DNA of 7,445 nucleotides from Nitrososphaera sp. UBA210 (GCA_002494895.1 DADA01000016.1:1-7445); one strand, 5' to 3'; positions 1 through 6,750 are shown, counted from the stretch's first letter. Translations and numbers: made by a program. Notes: generated by a model from the letters alone, not told the origin.

Positions 1-3000
1 TTATGGTATCGCCATCGTTGAATAGTATCGTGCTACCGTCGCCGTCATCTGTCAGAAAGAGCTCCAAATTGAAGATTCCAGTGCCGCCACCTGTCTCGAC
101 TGCTTGCAACGGTTCCGATGTGGGGTTACTGGTGGCATCAACATCGACATTTACTACGTCCGCGAATTCAGGGTCGTCGTCAGCGTCAGTATTTTCAAAC
201 ATGACGTCGATCTTGTCACAGCCAGAACCTGCGTCCTGGCAGGTGAGAGTCAGTGTCATTGTAGGAGAACTGGTGGATTCATCTCCAGAATTGATCAGTA
301 CTGCTGTGCCTGTTTCGAACGTAGACTGGATTTCAGCGGCAGAAAGTGCGCGGTTATGTATGGCTAATTCGTCGATGGAGCCACTGAAGAAACCATCTGG
401 AGCGCCACCGGTTGCAGCGCCTCCTCTGTTCTGGGCACCTATGGCTGGATTTCCGTCATTGTCGAGACTGCCAAACGTAGGTGGGATCGGATCCGAATCC
501 ACCTGCGTCCCGTCTATGTACAGCAACAACAGGTCATTTTCTCTGTCCACAACTGCTGCGATGTGGTGCCATTCACCTTCCGATGGAGCCGGAGCCGACA
601 CTATGGGCCTTCCTGCTGCCTGGCCAGTCGAATCGCGGATGTCAAAGATTATGTCGTCACCTACGAAAACATAAGGAGCACTGCCAGGCCCAGTTCCGAG
701 TTCCCATCCTGCTTGGATGGGCACGGTCTCTCCTGAGGCACCATGGACAACCATGTTCGCCTGCTGGTTATTATCATCCGAATTAATCCAGGCATCAACG
801 GTAAAGCTCCCTGTGCCAAAGTTGAGTGAGGGATCATTGTCTATCTCCACCCAGTCATTGCCAAAGTTAAAGGCCTGTCCAACTCTACCTGGAACATAAC
901 TCACGCCGCCATTGTTTGTCAGTTCAAATCCATCGTTATTTCCGGCGGAATCAAGAGGATTTCCTTCGGCCCTGTACCAGCTAACCAAGTTGGATAGTTC
1001 CGGGTGATTCGGTGGTGTGCTGTCCGCGGGCGCGGCCTCTTCCAGAATAATACTATCACCTTCGCTTACAAAGTTGTCGTCATCATCGGTAAATATCACA
1101 TCGACACTTTTTAGCCCAAGTGCCGAGTCAAAGAACATCCCTGTCGCAGTAATCGGTTCACCGTCTATGAACACTATGTCGTCACTCGAATTCACTATTG
1201 TTAGTTGGAAGATGGCCGTGTTAACGCCCGTTTCTTCCGCATCGCGGGTTCCTCCGGGGTCAGTTTCAGAGAAGACGTCAATAGGTATCGTATCTATGGC
1301 AGCCGCATTAGTGTTGGCATCAGTATTTGCAAAAGTCACATCGATTCGTTCGCAACCAGATTCTGAATCTTGGCAAACAAGGGTGAGTGTCACTGTAGGT
1401 GAAGTCGTGGTTGTATCTCCAGAATTGATTAGTACTGCATTCCCGTCGTCAAATATTGCAGCAAGTTCAGATGCGTCAAGCGCTCTATTGTAGAGCACTA
1501 CTTCATCAATCAAACCAGAGTAGGGAGTGGCATCAGGTCTATGACCGATGAAGAGGTCGTAAGTAGTTTGCGGAGTGAATATCCCAAGATTTTCACTTGC
1601 CACTTCGACGCCATTCAAATAGAGTTTAGCTACTCCGGAAGTCTTGTCATAAGTCACCGCGACATGCTGGAACGTCCCTGATGTGAGCACACCGGGTGCT
1701 GCGATAATGTGGTCAGAATCAGAGTCGTCCTTGATGTTTGCGTAGAGATCTCCCTGATCCGGATTTGAAGCCCATAAATGGACTCCTTCATCAAAGAAGC
1801 CGCCATTGTTGTACTCAACCACAGGCCTCGCGATCAGGTCGGAAGGATTTATCCAGGCAGCGATTGTAAATCCATCGCTGCTGCCCAGATCAAGGTTTGC
1901 TGATGATTCAATTATTACCTGATCGTCAATGCCATCAAGGTTGAAGGCCTGACCCATTTGGCCTGGATTGAAAGTCACGACTGCAGTGCCATCATTATTG
2001 TCGGCAGAGTCATCAGCATTTCCTTCGGCTCTGTACCAGCTCACCAAGTCCGATAAAGGCGGGTGATTGGGAGGTGCGGTATCGCCAGGATCCACGTATT
2101 CGACTAAATAACCAGGAGCAAGGAAAGTATTTGGTACGTCATTCCACTTAGCTCCATCACCAGAGCTCGGTCCCGGATTTCCCCAAAAGATTAGGCTATC
2201 TTCGTTACCGCCATTATTATTCGGCTCGCCAGGCTGCCAGTACTCGAACGCAAACGGTTCCGCACTGACCCATCCCCAGCCTTGATCAGGCTCAGGAACG
2301 TCCGGCAGCTGGAATCCCCCTAGCCAGTAGCCCGCGCCGTGGAGAATGACAGGGGCTTTGACTTGTGGCAGATTATTGACGATAAAGTCCTGCTCCTCCT
2401 GCGAGTTTATAGCAACCAAACGTCCTTGGATCCCCTCATGAATTCTATCCTGTGCGGTGTTTCTCGCATCAACCCAAACTATGCCTTCCAAGACTGGAAC
2501 TGCTTCATAGTAGTTTCCACTGTCAGGGTCAAATGCGATATTGATAGGCTCGTACTCGACAACATAGCCGGGTGCCAAAAATGTCTGGGGTATATCGCTC
2601 CAATGGGCACCTGATCCCGTGGCACCTGGGTACCACCAGTAAGCGATGCGATCCTCAGCACCTCCGAAGTTATTCGGCTCGCCGGGAATCCAAGCGTTAA
2701 AGACAAATCCTTCAGCAGTAATCCACCTCCATCCTCCTGCAGGTTCCGCACTCCCGCCTGGCTGCAATCCTCCCAGCCAGTAACCAGCACCAAATGGTGT
2801 TGTCATCGGGGCTTTGACCTGGGGTAGATTATCGACAACAAAGTCATTTTCGGGCTGGGAATTGATTGTAGCCAAGTGTCCTTGCGTGTCACTAAACATT
2901 CTGTCCTCTGCATCGGCTCCTGCGCTCGACCAGTCGATACCCCCGTAAACCCTGACTGCTTCGTAGTAATGACCGTTCGCAGTATTGAGAACTGGACCCG

Positions 3001-3814
3001 TAGCAACCACAGTACACTTGCCAGCAGTGCCAGCGTCGAATATTGCTTGTATTTCCGACGGTGAAAGAGCTCGGTCGTATAAGCTTAGTTCATCTATGAT
3101 TCCGTCGAAGGCGAATGAAGGTACGACCTGGTTTCTGCCTATCACTAAATCCGGACTGATCGGCTTAATGTCACCAGAAGGTCCATCATCTGTCATGACT
3201 TCCACTCCATCCACATAGATTTTCATCGCTGTGCCGTCGTAAGTTGCAGCAACATGTTGGAGGACTCCGGCGGTAAGAACATTAGGGTCGCTGATCAGCA
3301 AGAAAACTCCATCGGTTGTCCCTATCCCGAATTGAAGTCCGTTACTTGGTCCATGAGGGTCATGCGTAGTTTCAAAGGTAAATCCTCCATCCAGAAGATT
3401 CGATCCCGTCCTTTTGTTTATTATCGACTGACCGTGGCTTATAACATCAGGATTAATCCATGCATCTACTGTTATTTCGGTACCGGGGTTCTGATTTGCA
3501 TTGTGAGGTACACGCAGCTGATCGTCTGTTCCATCGAAAACGAACCCAGAATCCACCTTACCTGCTGCAAAGGCAGCTCCATTTTCCAGTACGCCATTAT
3601 TAGCGTCCGCCGCATCGTTCGCATTATTCTCAGCTCTCCACCAGCTAACTAGTCCAGATGGGGGGTTAACGCACGTGTCGGCGCTTGCCGGTCCAATATT
3701 CTGTGAGAAAGGAAGCATCGACATCATCAATATTGCAGCTAGAAAAGGAGCTGTTGTTCGCAGACCTATATAATTCCGGAGTGATTGCTGACTTGAGAGT
3801 AAAGAACGCCTCAT
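1..3814 (-). CDS. Giant secreted LamG / C-type-lectin-like surface protein (C-terminus outside window)
   Basis: The minus-strand frame stays open from an ATG at 3814 to the left edge: 1271 residues, no stop. An in-frame TAG at 3833-3835 rules out a longer N-terminus. Residues 1-45 form a Sec signal peptide (Arg at 2, 3, 13 and 19; hydrophobic core about 21-37; likely cleavage after ASA). Then follow LamG-1 (about 48-267, bracketed by C48 and C267), two C-type-lectin-like domains (about 281-421 and 433-573), LamG-2 (582-795), a beta module (797-930, CX6C at C814/C821), LamG-3 (936-1170) and the start of a second beta module (C1192/C1199). Each LamG shows the family's SWW/SWYRAE opening, an aWIxP/S strand, HxA(A/V)TYD-like and DE(L/V) motifs. 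The lectin domains carry EPN plus WSD or WND. LamG and lectin folds bind glycans or proteins outside the cell, so an adhesin or S-layer-associated role is likely but inferred. Any membrane anchor lies beyond the window. Confidence 0.93.
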   Translation of the reverse strand, partial: MRRSLLSSQQSLRNYIGLRTTAPFLAAILMMSMLPFSQNIGPASADTCVNPPSGLVSWWRAENNANDAADANNGVLENGAAFAAGKVDSGFVFDGTDDQLRVPHNANQNPGTEITVDAWINPDVISHGQSIINKRTGSNLLDGGFTFETTHDPHGPSNGLQFGIGTTDGVFLLISDPNVLTAGVLQHVAATYDGTAMKIYVDGVEVMTDDGPSGDIKPISPDLVIGRNQVVPSFAFDGIIDELSLYDRALSPSEIQAIFDAGTAGKCTVVATGPVLNTANGHYYEAVRVYGGIDWSSAGADAEDRMFSDTQGHLATINSQPENDFVVDNLPQVKAPMTTPFGAGYWLGGLQPGGSAEPAGGWRWITAEGFVFNAWIPGEPNNFGGAEDRIAYWWYPGATGSGAHWSDIPQTFLAPGYVVEYEPINIAFDPDSGNYYEAVPVLEGIVWVDARNTAQDRIHEGIQGRLVAINSQEEQDFIVNNLPQVKAPVILHGAGYWLGGFQLPDVPEPDQGWGWVSAEPFAFEYWQPGEPNNNGGNEDSLIFWGNPGPSSGDGAKWNDVPNTFLAPGYLVEYVDPGDTAPPNHPPLSDLVSWYRAEGNADDSADNNDGTAVVTFNPGQMGQAFNLDGIDDQVIIESSANLDLGSSDGFTIAAWINPSDLIARPVVEYNNGGFFDEGVHLWASNPDQGDLYANIKDDSDSDHIIAAPGVLTSGTFQHVAVTYDKTSGVAKLYLNGVEVASENLGIFTPQTTYDLFIGHRPDATPYSGLIDEVVLYNRALDASELAAIFDDGNAVLINSGDTTTTSPTVTLTLVCQDSESGCERIDVTFANTDANTNAAAIDTIPIDVFSETDPGGTRDAEETGVNTAIFQLTIVNSSDDIVFIDGEPITATGMFFDSALGLKSVDVIFTDDDDNFVSEGDSIILEEAAPADSTPPNHPELSNLVSWYRAEGNPLDSAGNNDGFELTNNGGVSYVPGRVGQAFNFGNDWVEIDNDPSLNFGTGSFTVDAWINSDDNNQQANMVVHGASGETVPIQAGWELGTGPGSAPYVFVGDDIIFDIRDSTGQAAGRPIVSAPAPSEGEWHHIAAVVDRENDLLLLYIDGTQVDSDPIPPTFGSLDNDGNPAIGAQNRGGAATGGAPDGFFSGSIDELAIHNRALSAAEIQSTFETGTAVLINSGDESTSSPTMTLTLTCQDAGSGCDKIDVMFENTDADDDPEFADVVNVDVDATSNPTSEPLQAVETGGGTGIFNLELFLTDDGDGSTILFNDGDTI
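198..304 (-). repeat. Intragenic repeat, copy 2 of the CX6C beta-module start
   Basis: This aligns without gaps to 1332-1438, offset 1134 bp, and encodes the end of a LamG domain and the opening of a beta module (INSGD, TLTC, CX6C, NTDAD). The core at 281-304 differs from 1415-1438 at a single base out of 24. It marks duplication of a LamG plus beta-module unit within the gene. Confidence 0.75.
1332..1438 (-). repeat. Intragenic repeat, copy 1 of the CX6C beta-module start
   Basis: This is the partner of 198-304. The encoded peptide shares INSGD, the TLTL strand, the CX6C pair and NTDAN with the other copy. A second pair of repeat tracts, 960-982 and 2019-2041 (one mismatch in 23), lies at the start of LamG-3 and LamG-2 with offset 1059 bp, so the two modules have also gained or lost sequence since duplication. 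Confidence 0.75.
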
Positions 3815-3840
3815 GTCGAATTTACGCGATAGCTATTACA

Positions 3841-3849
3841 TAAATATAG
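3841..3849 (-). promoter_or_regulatory. TATA-like box for the LamG surface protein
   Basis: On the minus strand this reads CTATATTTA, centred about 31 nt before the ATG at 3814. With archaeal spacing of about 27 nt, transcription would begin about 4 nt before the start codon, giving a practically leaderless mRNA. No Shine-Dalgarno sequence is seen. Confidence 0.5.
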
Positions 3850-3915
3850 TAGTACCTAACAAACCTCTAGGTATTTTCTATAGCGTAATGTGGGATTAAG
3901 AAAGACAGCTTTACC

Positions 3916-3933
3916 CTAAATGGGAACATTTAG
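3916..3933. promoter_or_regulatory. Perfect 18-bp palindrome in the divergent promoter region
   Basis: The sequence is CTAAATG, spacer GGAA, CATTTAG: seven-base arms with no mismatch. It lies 101 bp before the ATG of the surface-protein gene and 66 bp before the TTG of the membrane-protein gene, upstream of both TATA-like boxes. That fits a dimeric regulator's site, possibly serving both genes. The regulator is unknown, and a small RNA hairpin is an alternative. Confidence 0.4.
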
Positions 3934-3967
3934 AACTACTGGTCGAAAGTAATCCGATTGTATACCA

Positions 3968-3976
3968 GAATAAATC
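3968..3976 (+). promoter_or_regulatory. TATA-like box for the membrane-protein gene
   Basis: GAATAAATC is centred 28 nt before the TTG at 4000, the spacing expected for a leaderless archaeal transcript. This supports the TTG as the start. The match to the TATA consensus is only moderate. Confidence 0.35.
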
Positions 3977-3999
3977 ATTATTAGTCACTGCTAGAATTA

Positions 4000-4578
4000 T
4001 TGAAGCTCTATGGCGAGATCGCTGGAGAATTCGGTTTTTGGCTGGCGCTGGCAACGGTTATCGTGGAAAGCGTCATCGTCGTCCTCCTATATAGAACCGT
4101 AAAGGATTACGCGGAAGTCGCAAAGCTAAGCAGAATTGAGGCAAAGCACCGCTTCAGGCCATGGGTCGGCCCTATGGGCGGGATCGAGTTCCTGAAAGAA
4201 TCCAGCGGCAGACACCAGTATGCCGTCGCAATAAAGAACTATGGAGAAATCCCTGCTTCAAGTGTAATCGGAATGTCTTCATCAAGTTCAGAGCTTCCCA
4301 CGAGAGAGTCGCTTAGCGGTGATGGACTCAACAAGTTCAACCTGGGGCCGCTTCTTCCCTACATGGAAAAACGATACTGGATCTTTATCGACTCGGCTGC
4401 GGTGGAAAAGGCAAAGAATGGCGGGGATCTTTTTGCAGCGATATACTTCCTGTACGAATTTCCATCGGGCGGAAAAGGCGGCTACGGAATGATAAGCCAG
4501 TTCGATTCGAAATCCAACAGTTTCGTGCACAAGGACATGTGGGTCGACCAGGACGCATCAATGCAGAAAATTGTCTAA
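4000..4578 (+). CDS. Single-pass membrane protein with cytoplasmic domain, function unknown
   Basis: The protein has 192 residues. The start is a TTG: an in-frame TAG lies at 3982-3984 and the next in-frame Met falls near residue 59, after the membrane segment. Residues about 12-31 form one strongly hydrophobic helix, followed by Lys/Arg-rich sequence (RTVKDYAEVAKLSR), so by the positive-inside rule the C-terminal 150 residues face the cytoplasm. These begin with an amphipathic stretch and RPWVG, then IKNYGEIPAS and further beta-strand-like segments. The RPWV plus KNYGEIPA pattern resembles uncharacterised prokaryotic proteins with one N-terminal helix and a small beta domain; that resemblance is from memory and unverified. 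There are no catalytic motifs or cysteines. The gene is divergent from the surface-protein gene and ends 16 bp from the end of the convergent cyclase-like gene. A role as its membrane partner is speculation. Confidence 0.82.
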   Translation: MKLYGEIAGEFGFWLALATVIVESVIVVLLYRTVKDYAEVAKLSRIEAKHRFRPWVGPMGGIEFLKESSGRHQYAVAIKNYGEIPASSVIGMSSSSSELPTRESLSGDGLNKFNLGPLLPYMEKRYWIFIDSAAVEKAKNGGDLFAAIYFLYEFPSGGKGGYGMISQFDSKSNSFVHKDMWVDQDASMQKIV

Positions 4579-4584
4579 TTAGAC
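4573..4584. terminator. Palindrome between convergent genes, possible bidirectional terminator
   Basis: GTCTAATTAGAC is a perfect 12-bp palindrome (four-base stem with AATT loop). It contains the TAA stop of the plus-strand gene and lies just past the stop of the minus-strand gene. On the minus strand AATTTT follows it. The stem is short, so termination activity is uncertain. Confidence 0.3.
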
Positions 4585-4594
4585 CTTTGCGGAA

Positions 4595-6160
4595 TTACCA
4601 GTCAAACCTATATGCTTCGTACGCCTGGAAATTAGTTCCAGACCATGCGACGACCGTCTTGTCGGCAAGATACTCTACGTTTGCCGGAGTCGACGCATAA
4701 GTCTTTTCTCCGGATTCCGTGTCTACCCGTACTACTTTTTGCTTTACCTGTATGGTATTTGGCACGGTTATCTGAATCCCAAAAGTTTTGCAGTCTGAAG
4801 CGAACCTGTAAAGGTACATCCGCTCGGGCTCCTCCCAGTCATATTCGAGTTTGAGTATCCTCCCCTTTTCACCGGGCCTTAGCGGCTTTCGTGTCTTTAC
4901 GAAAAATTCTTTGCGCGTCGGCTTGTTGACATTGAGGCTCATGATTTCAAGCTCTTTATCCGTCTCATCCTTTACGGTCACGTTCAGTTCAGGGAAATTC
5001 CTTGGCGTGTCGCCCTCCAGGTAATAGAATATGCGCTCTATCGGTTCCTTTGAAATGTTGATTACATTCCACAACAGCGTATGGTGGGCAAGCATCGTCT
5101 TAGTATCAAGAATGTCGATGTCGAGCTGGATCTGGTTGAACAGGAACCTGCTGCTAGTCCTTGCGACTTCCTGGGCTGCCTTACTTTGTTGAGTCTTGTC
5201 CTGCGACGGAGGCTTTTTCCTCCCAAAGTCCTTGCCATAGACATTATAGATGAGTATTGGCTCCTGGTGATGCTTTATCTTGTAGTTGCCGGCAGCAAAC
5301 AGGATATTGCGGTATTCTGGGCGCAGCATCTTTACGTCATTAGCAAATTTCGCAGAGGCAAGTATGTTCATGCCCTCAGCAAGGTCCATGACGCGTCTTG
5401 CCATGATTATGCCCGGTCCCCATACGTTCTCGTGCCCGTTGAGATCCTTTATGATGTACACCGGGCCGCTGTCAAGGCCGATCCTGAGCTCTACCTGGTC
5501 TTCCTTCTTTCTTGTCGCGTTATACTTGTTGAGTCCCTTGTGAATCTCTATCGCCAGATGAAGCGGTTTCTCCGGGCTGTCGTCAAATCCCATTGCCATG
5601 CCGTCGCCGGTAGGCAGGAGCAAAGTGGATTCAGTGTCCCGCTGCTTGAACGCGTCAGTCATCTCGATGAGCCGGTTGAGCAAGATTATCTTGCGCGCCT
5701 GATCCATAGTCGTCTTGGTAGGATCAGATGCTGCAACAATATCCGTAAAAAACCAATGATATTCCTTTGTTATGGGAGGGATGATGACATCGATATCAAA
5801 CATTTCCTTGCTTTGCAGCGACGCCAGGATGTTAGAAATGACTGCGGAGGAGCACATCTTTAGAATTCCAACTGTGCTCATGGCAGGGGTAATGCTGATC
5901 TTTTGCCGCTTTTGTTTGATAAGGTCGATAATCCAGTCCTTGCTTTTGTGGGTCTCTTCCATGATTTCCACTATCTGCGCAATGCTTGCCAGCTTGGCAA
6001 GTTCCCTGTTGACACTGTCGTTGTCGGGAGTACCTGGCAGTGTTGTCGGGGAAGTGGAGACAGCCAGCGCGTCGCCATTGGTATCTTGGCGGGTTGAAGA
6101 ACGATCTCGTTTTTCGACCTGTTCGTGTTTCTGCTGCTCTCCTCTCAATTCACGCTGCAA
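4595..6160 (-). CDS. Class III nucleotidyl cyclase-like protein with atypical active site and beta-rich C-terminal domain
   Basis: The protein has 521 residues and no membrane segment. Residues 1-50 are hydrophilic and disordered-looking; 51-120 are mostly helical; about 130-310 form a class III cyclase fold (Guanylate_cyc type). Visible motifs are FFTDI (D140), LLPTGDG (D186), RIGLDSGPV (226-234), and NVWGPGIIMARR (245-256). Compared with the six catalytic positions of mycobacterial Rv1625c, both metal Asp (D140, D186) and the Arg (R256) remain, but the purine-selecting Lys/Asp pair is Leu182/Asn245 and the transition-state Asn is Ile252. A Lys/Gln-rich linker (311-336) leads to an all-beta domain (337-521) ending in YEAYRFDW, in the position of AGS-C sensor domains of some cyclases. 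The start is TTG at 6160: no ATG or GTG lies between it and an upstream in-frame TAA, and the next in-frame Met is residue 67. Cyclase homology is clear; substrate and activity are not. Confidence 0.88.
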   Translation of the reverse strand: MQRELRGEQQKHEQVEKRDRSSTRQDTNGDALAVSTSPTTLPGTPDNDSVNRELAKLASIAQIVEIMEETHKSKDWIIDLIKQKRQKISITPAMSTVGILKMCSSAVISNILASLQSKEMFDIDVIIPPITKEYHWFFTDIVAASDPTKTTMDQARKIILLNRLIEMTDAFKQRDTESTLLLPTGDGMAMGFDDSPEKPLHLAIEIHKGLNKYNATRKKEDQVELRIGLDSGPVYIIKDLNGHENVWGPGIIMARRVMDLAEGMNILASAKFANDVKMLRPEYRNILFAAGNYKIKHHQEPILIYNVYGKDFGRKKPPSQDKTQQSKAAQEVARTSSRFLFNQIQLDIDILDTKTMLAHHTLLWNVINISKEPIERIFYYLEGDTPRNFPELNVTVKDETDKELEIMSLNVNKPTRKEFFVKTRKPLRPGEKGRILKLEYDWEEPERMYLYRFASDCKTFGIQITVPNTIQVKQKVVRVDTESGEKTYASTPANVEYLADKTVVAWSGTNFQAYEAYRFDW

Positions 6161-6187
6161 CAGCCAGCGTGAATGATTGAATCTTTC

Positions 6188-6196
6188 TATTAAGTA
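6188..6196 (-). promoter_or_regulatory. TATA-like box for the cyclase-like gene
   Basis: On the minus strand this reads TACTTAATA, centred about 32 nt before the TTG at 6160. That predicts a leader of about 5 nt and argues for a start near 6160 rather than at the internal Met67. Confidence 0.4.
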
Positions 6197-6230
6197 TTCT
6201 GCATTAAACGAGCCTCGTTATGGCTGATCG

Positions 6231-6261
6231 GAAGAAAGGGGCACGTCCCCGCGACGAAAAA
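6231..6261 (-). terminator. Candidate terminator after the 87-residue gene
   Basis: Starting 9 nt past the TAG at 6271, the minus strand shows a T5 run (6257-6261), then a hairpin GGGG-ACGTG-CCCC (6238-6250), followed by TTTCTTC (6231-6237). T-rich tracts terminate archaeal transcription; the GC hairpin may help. It lies between this gene and the promoter of the cyclase-like gene. Confidence 0.4.
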
Positions 6262-6270
6262 TTCCTGCCG

Positions 6271-6534
6271 CTACGCTATCAGGATTGGCATGCCTTCTGC
6301 CGCCTTCATGCCCATCGCCGCTTTTCGTAATTCTATGCCTTCCTCCCCGAACGCTTCCACGCCATATTGAACGCCTGTCGCGAAAGTCACCTCTACGCTG
6401 CAGTACGGGATCCCGTTCACCAAGCGCGAGTCATGCCCTGAAATTCGGGATATCTTCCATGGTATTCCTCTGGTCTCTTGCATCCGCCCCGTTACCAACT
6501 CCCTGAAGGCTTCTGTAGCCGTTTTCTCATGCAT
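6271..6534 (-). CDS. Small soluble protein of unknown function (87 aa)
   Basis: The start is ATG at 6534; an in-frame TAG lies one codon further upstream, so the N-terminus is fixed. The protein has no signal peptide or membrane helix. An N-terminal helical segment (MHEKTATEAFRELVTGRM) is followed by strand-like segments (IPWKISRISG; YCSVEVTFATGVQYGVEAFG) and a C-terminal helix rich in Ala, Met and Gly. One Cys is present. I do not recognise the family. Reasons to think it is real are a natural residue composition, G/C-rich third codon positions, and an 8-nt overlap of its start with the end of the upstream miniprotein gene, which suggests translational coupling. The opposite-strand frame over the same DNA is less protein-like. 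Confidence 0.6.
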   Translation of the reverse strand: MHEKTATEAFRELVTGRMQETRGIPWKISRISGHDSRLVNGIPYCSVEVTFATGVQYGVEAFGEEGIELRKAAMGMKAAEGMPILIA

Positions 6535-6682
6535 ACCCTATTTTGACCCCCGTCATGCCCTCACTTGATGTCATCGGAACTTTGACCCCCGACGGCTTGC
6601 CCACTTTCCATGCCACCTCCAGCGCAGCTAACGTTGGAAGCAGACCGACGCTGAACCACATGATTGATTCTATTATTTCCAT
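6527..6682 (-). CDS. Membrane miniprotein of unknown function (51 aa)
   Basis: The frame runs from ATG at 6682 to a TGA at 6527-6529 that overlaps the ATG of the 87-residue gene (ATG and TGA within ATGCATGA). The peptide begins MEIIESIMWFSVGLL and has one hydrophobic helix at about residues 8-24, then a basic turn (WKVGKPSGVK) and a short tail in which GVK occurs twice. Positive-inside reasoning puts the tail in the cytoplasm. AGGA lies 5 nt before the ATG, a weak Shine-Dalgarno-like site; a poor TATA-like CTATTCTAC (6704-6712) is 26 nt before it. The overlap and the helix are the main evidence. The family is not recognised; a membrane anchor or partner for the downstream protein is a guess. 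Confidence 0.5.
   Translation of the reverse strand: MEIIESIMWFSVGLLPTLAALEVAWKVGKPSGVKVPMTSSEGMTGVKIGYA
6542..6590 (-). repeat. Pair of TTTGACCCCC direct repeats within the miniprotein gene
   Basis: Plus-strand TTTGACCCCC occurs at 6542-6551 and 6581-6590, exactly 39 bp apart, so the copies keep frame and both encode GVK on the minus strand. It may be a small in-frame duplication. Confidence 0.5.
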
Positions 6683-6750
6683 TACCGTCCTAAGTGCTTG
6701 GGCAGTAGAATAGGTCTGCTCAAAAGATTACACTAGAGATTGCAAGCTAT

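Noticed and set aside
3..1493. Plus-strand Ser/Pro/Val-rich open frames over the surface-protein gene
   Set aside because: The minus strand encodes continuous LamG and beta-module sequence here. The plus-strand translations are low-complexity mirror images without a fold.
2479..3006. Two minus-strand frames of about 100 and 67 codons within the lectin-domain region
   Set aside because: They are out of frame with the lectin domains, whose frame carries the EPN and WND motifs without interruption. No frameshift is needed to explain the region.
3254..3652. 132-codon plus-strand frame opposite LamG-1
   Set aside because: It is antisense to an intact LamG domain and has an unnatural composition; there is no promoter-like element before it.
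5081..5863. 260-codon plus-strand open frame opposite the cyclase-like gene
   Set aside because: It lies wholly antisense to the conserved cyclase catalytic domain, and its translation shows no recognisable domain. It is a by-product of the codon pattern on the other strand.
6285..6506. 73-codon plus-strand frame opposite the 87-residue gene
   Set aside because: It is Ser/Pro/Leu-rich shadow sequence. The minus-strand frame has better composition and overlaps the stop of a coupled upstream gene.
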